The position numbers were made by a program, and so were the translations under genes. Under the pieces are notes generated by a model. That model worked only from the letters and a program-made list of their open reading frames with translations. It did not search any database and was not told the origin of the DNA. DNA of 64,000 nt from Streptomyces sp. NBC_01591 (lineage in GTDB: Bacteria > Actinomycetota > Actinomycetes > Streptomycetales > Streptomycetaceae). Positions 61,918 to 64,000 of the stretch are shown here, piece by piece. Where the stretch lies: the NCBI RefSeq assembly GCF_035918155.1, contig NZ_CP109327.1, positions 4,402,001-4,466,000 on the forward strand. Direction: 5' to 3'. Position 1 is the stretch's first letter. Every line of letters starts with the position of its first letter.

Positions 61918-63426
61918 GTGGAGCTAGCTCTGGCGCCGGAAACTTTGGCGCGATGGCAGTTCGGTATCACCACCGTCTATCACTTCCTGTTCGTCCCCCT
62001 GACGATCTCTCTCGCCGCGCTCACCGCCGGCCTGCAGACCGCCTGGGTCCGGACGAACAACGAGAAGTACCTCAGGGCGACGAAGTTCTGGGGCAAACTC
62101 TTCCTGATCAACATCGCCATGGGCGTCGTCACCGGCATCGTCCAGGAGTTCCAGTTCGGTATGAACTGGTCCGACTACTCGCGGTTCGTCGGCGACATCT
62201 TTGGTGCTCCGCTCGCGTTCGAGGCGCTGATCGCGTTCTTCTTCGAGTCCACCTTCATCGGTCTGTGGATCTTCGGCTGGGACAAGCTGCCGAAGAAGAT
62301 CCATCTCGCCTGCATCTGGATGGTCTCCATCGGGACGATCCTGTCCGCGTACTTCATCCTGGCGGCCAACTCCTGGATGCAGCACCCGGTCGGCTACCGG
62401 ATCAACAAGGAACGCGGCCGGGCCGAGCTCACCGACTTCTGGCACGTGCTCACCCAGAACACCGCGCTCGCCCAGTTCTTCCACACCATCACCGCGGCCT
62501 TCCTGGTCGGCGGCGCGTTCATGGTCGGCATCGCCGCCTTCCACCTGGCGCGCAAGAAGCACATCCCGGTGATGCGGACCTCGTTGCGGCTCGGCCTGGT
62601 CACCGTGGTCATCTCCGGACTGCTCACCGCCGTCAGCGGTGACCAGCTCGGCAAGGTCATGTTCAAGCAGCAGCCGATGAAGATGGCCGCCGCCGAGGCG
62701 CTCTGGGAGGGGCAGAACTCGGCGCCCTTCTCGATCTTCGCGGTCGGCGACGTGGCCAAGGGCCACAACACCGTGGAGATCTCCATCCCGGGGATACTGT
62801 CCTTCCTCGCGGACGACAACTTCACTTCGTACGTCCCCGGCATCAACGACATCAACAAGGCCGAGCAGGAGAAGTTCGGCCCCGGCGACTACCGCCCCAA
62901 CATCCCGGTCGCGTTCTGGAGCTTCCGCTGGATGATCGGCTTCGGGATGGCGTCCTTCGGCCTCGGCATCCTCGGACTGTGGCTGACCCGGAAGAAGTTC
63001 ATGCTGCCACCGGGACTGCGGACCGGTGAGGACGAAGTGCCCCACCTGGTCCTCTTCAAGAACAAGGCCCTCAGCCCGAAGCTCGCCAAGTGCTACTGGA
63101 TCGTCGCGCTCTGGACGCTGCTCTTCCCGCTGATCGCCAACTCCTGGGGCTGGATCTTCACCGAGATGGGCCGCCAGCCCTGGGTCGTCTACGGCGTGCT
63201 CCAGACCCGCGACGCGGTCTCCCCCGGCGTCTCGCAGGGCGAGGTGCTCACCTCGATGATCGGCTTCACCCTGCTCTACGCCGTGCTCGCGGTCGTCGAG
63301 GTGAAACTGCTTGTGAAGTACATCAAGGCAGGTCCGCCGGAACTCACGGAGGCCGACCTCAACCCGCCCACCAAGATCGGCGGCGATCACGAAGACGCCG
63401 ACCGGCCGATGGCCTTCTCCTACTGA
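61918..63426 (+). CDS. cydA: Cytochrome bd ubiquinol oxidase subunit I
   Basis: Subunit I of the high-affinity terminal oxidase used at low oxygen. The 502-residue protein has nine membrane segments and the haem ligands expected in WQFGITTVYHFLFVPL (His for haem b595) and later His/Met positions, with GIVQEFQFGMNWSDYSRF, ESTFIGLWIFGWDK, NSWMQHPVGYR and the GRQPWVVYGVLQT signature. The Q-loop region is short, as in most actinobacterial CydA. GTG 61918 follows AAGGAG. Controlled by Rex; cydB follows after 18 bases. Confidence 0.97.
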   Translation: MELALAPETLARWQFGITTVYHFLFVPLTISLAALTAGLQTAWVRTNNEKYLRATKFWGKLFLINIAMGVVTGIVQEFQFGMNWSDYSRFVGDIFGAPLAFEALIAFFFESTFIGLWIFGWDKLPKKIHLACIWMVSIGTILSAYFILAANSWMQHPVGYRINKERGRAELTDFWHVLTQNTALAQFFHTITAAFLVGGAFMVGIAAFHLARKKHIPVMRTSLRLGLVTVVISGLLTAVSGDQLGKVMFKQQPMKMAAAEALWEGQNSAPFSIFAVGDVAKGHNTVEISIPGILSFLADDNFTSYVPGINDINKAEQEKFGPGDYRPNIPVAFWSFRWMIGFGMASFGLGILGLWLTRKKFMLPPGLRTGEDEVPHLVLFKNKALSPKLAKCYWIVALWTLLFPLIANSWGWIFTEMGRQPWVVYGVLQTRDAVSPGVSQGEVLTSMIGFTLLYAVLAVVEVKLLVKYIKAGPPELTEADLNPPTKIGGDHEDADRPMAFSY

Positions 63427-63444
63427 GAGCAGAGGAGCTGAGAG

Positions 63445-64000
63445 ATGGAACTCCACGACGTCTGGTTCGTACTCATCGCCGTCCTCTGGACCGGCTACTT
63501 CTTCCTGGAGGGATTCGACTTCGGGATCGGCGTCCTCACCAAGCTGCTGGCCCGCAACCGCAAGGAACGACGGGTCCTGATCAATACGATCGGGCCCGTC
63601 TGGGACGGCAACGAGGTGTGGCTGCTCTCCGCGGGCGGTGCGACCTTCGCCGCCTTCCCCGAGTGGTACGCCACCCTGTTCTCCGGCTTCTATCTGCCGC
63701 TGCTGCTCATCCTCGTCTGCCTGATCGTGCGCGGGGTCGCCTTCGAGTACCGGGCGAAGCGGTCCGGCGAGAAGTGGCAGACCAATTGGGAACACGCGAT
63801 CTTCTGGACCTCGCTGCTCCCGGCCCTGCTCTGGGGCGTGGCCTTCGGGAACATCGTGCGCGGCGTGAAGATCGACGCCGACATGGAGTACGTGGGCAAC
63901 TTCTGGGACCTGCTCAACCCGTACGCCATTCTCGGCGGACTGGTCACGCTCTCCCTCTTCACCTTCCACGGCGCCGTGTTCGCGGGGCTCAAGACGGCGG
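63445..64000 (+). CDS. cydB: Cytochrome bd ubiquinol oxidase subunit II, 3' end outside the window
   Basis: The first 185 codons of CydB, the partner of CydA, of a typical 330-380 residues. The opening ELHDVWFVLIAVLWTGYFFLEGFDFGIGVL (in part FFLEGFDFGIG) and GPVWDGNEVWLL are the CydB signatures. Membrane segments are at the usual spacing. ATG 63445 follows GAGGAG, 18 bases after cydA, in the same Rex-controlled operon. Cytochrome bd assembly genes cydCD may follow outside the window. Confidence 0.97.
   Translation, partial: MELHDVWFVLIAVLWTGYFFLEGFDFGIGVLTKLLARNRKERRVLINTIGPVWDGNEVWLLSAGGATFAAFPEWYATLFSGFYLPLLLILVCLIVRGVAFEYRAKRSGEKWQTNWEHAIFWTSLLPALLWGVAFGNIVRGVKIDADMEYVGNFWDLLNPYAILGGLVTLSLFTFHGAVFAGLKTA

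Noticed and set aside
61924..63969. 681-codon frame opposite cydAB
   Set aside because: Full antisense overlap with cydA and cydB; charged low-complexity sequence.

Overview
The window is 64 kb of very GC-rich actinomycete chromosome around the replication origin, and gene content and order point to a Streptomyces. Diagnostic signs are a roughly 0.9 kb oriC full of Streptomyces-type DnaA boxes (TTGTCCACA) between dnaN and dnaA, nine exact copies of the Streptomyces parS site GTTTCACGTGAAAC, the sporulation pair ssgR-ssgA, a Rex operator before cydAB, many GTG starts, and gene order that I recall as matching the S. coelicolor origin region. I saw no in-frame TTA codon in the genes I checked, no tRNA or rRNA, no insertion sequence and no CRISPR array. 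Nearly all of it is core chromosome.

Layout. 1-3.8 kb: partial dnaN, oriC and dnaA. 3.8-9.8 kb: the rightward run rpmH-rnpA-yidD-yidC-jag-rsmG-parA-parB (translation, membrane insertion, chromosome segregation). 10-20.4 kb: an acetyltransferase, then a leftward cluster DUF6049-murJ-pseudokinase-sigM-anti-sigma-trxB-trxA, which joins lipid II export to an ECF sigma/anti-sigma pair and the thioredoxin system. 20.6-32.5 kb: cca, an MFS exporter, ino1, a PadR regulator with a clear operator, a class A PBP, a GT87 glycosyltransferase, an alanine-racemase-like protein and FemX, so much of this stretch concerns the cell wall. 33-38.4 kb: rpsF-ssb-rpsR-rplI, a MATE exporter and dnaB, the last preceded by its own group of DnaA boxes.

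38.5-51.8 kb is the most accessory-looking part: a frameshifted dienelactone hydrolase, a beta-lactamase-fold protein, an HTH_42 protein, acetyltransferases, a MarR-MFS divergent pair, a GlcG/HbpS-like protein, a flavohaemoprotein, a Nudix hydrolase, a LysR regulator, a cystathionine gamma-synthase-like enzyme and small membrane or cupin proteins. 52-64 kb: ssgR-ssgA (sporulation septation), a YibE/F membrane protein, thiC behind a TPP riboswitch, a two-TM protein, a metallophosphatase, a LacI regulator, a HisC-type aminotransferase, and cydA with the start of cydB (cytochrome bd oxidase).

I did not find a clearly new biological system. The most interesting signals are: parS sites built into perfect hairpins in gaps between convergent genes; a pseudokinase gene beside murJ that looks like the detached tail of mycobacterial MviN; an alanine-racemase-like protein without the second domain, next to FemX; and the extra DnaA-box group upstream of dnaB. 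Function calls rest on motifs and remembered family features, with no database search.
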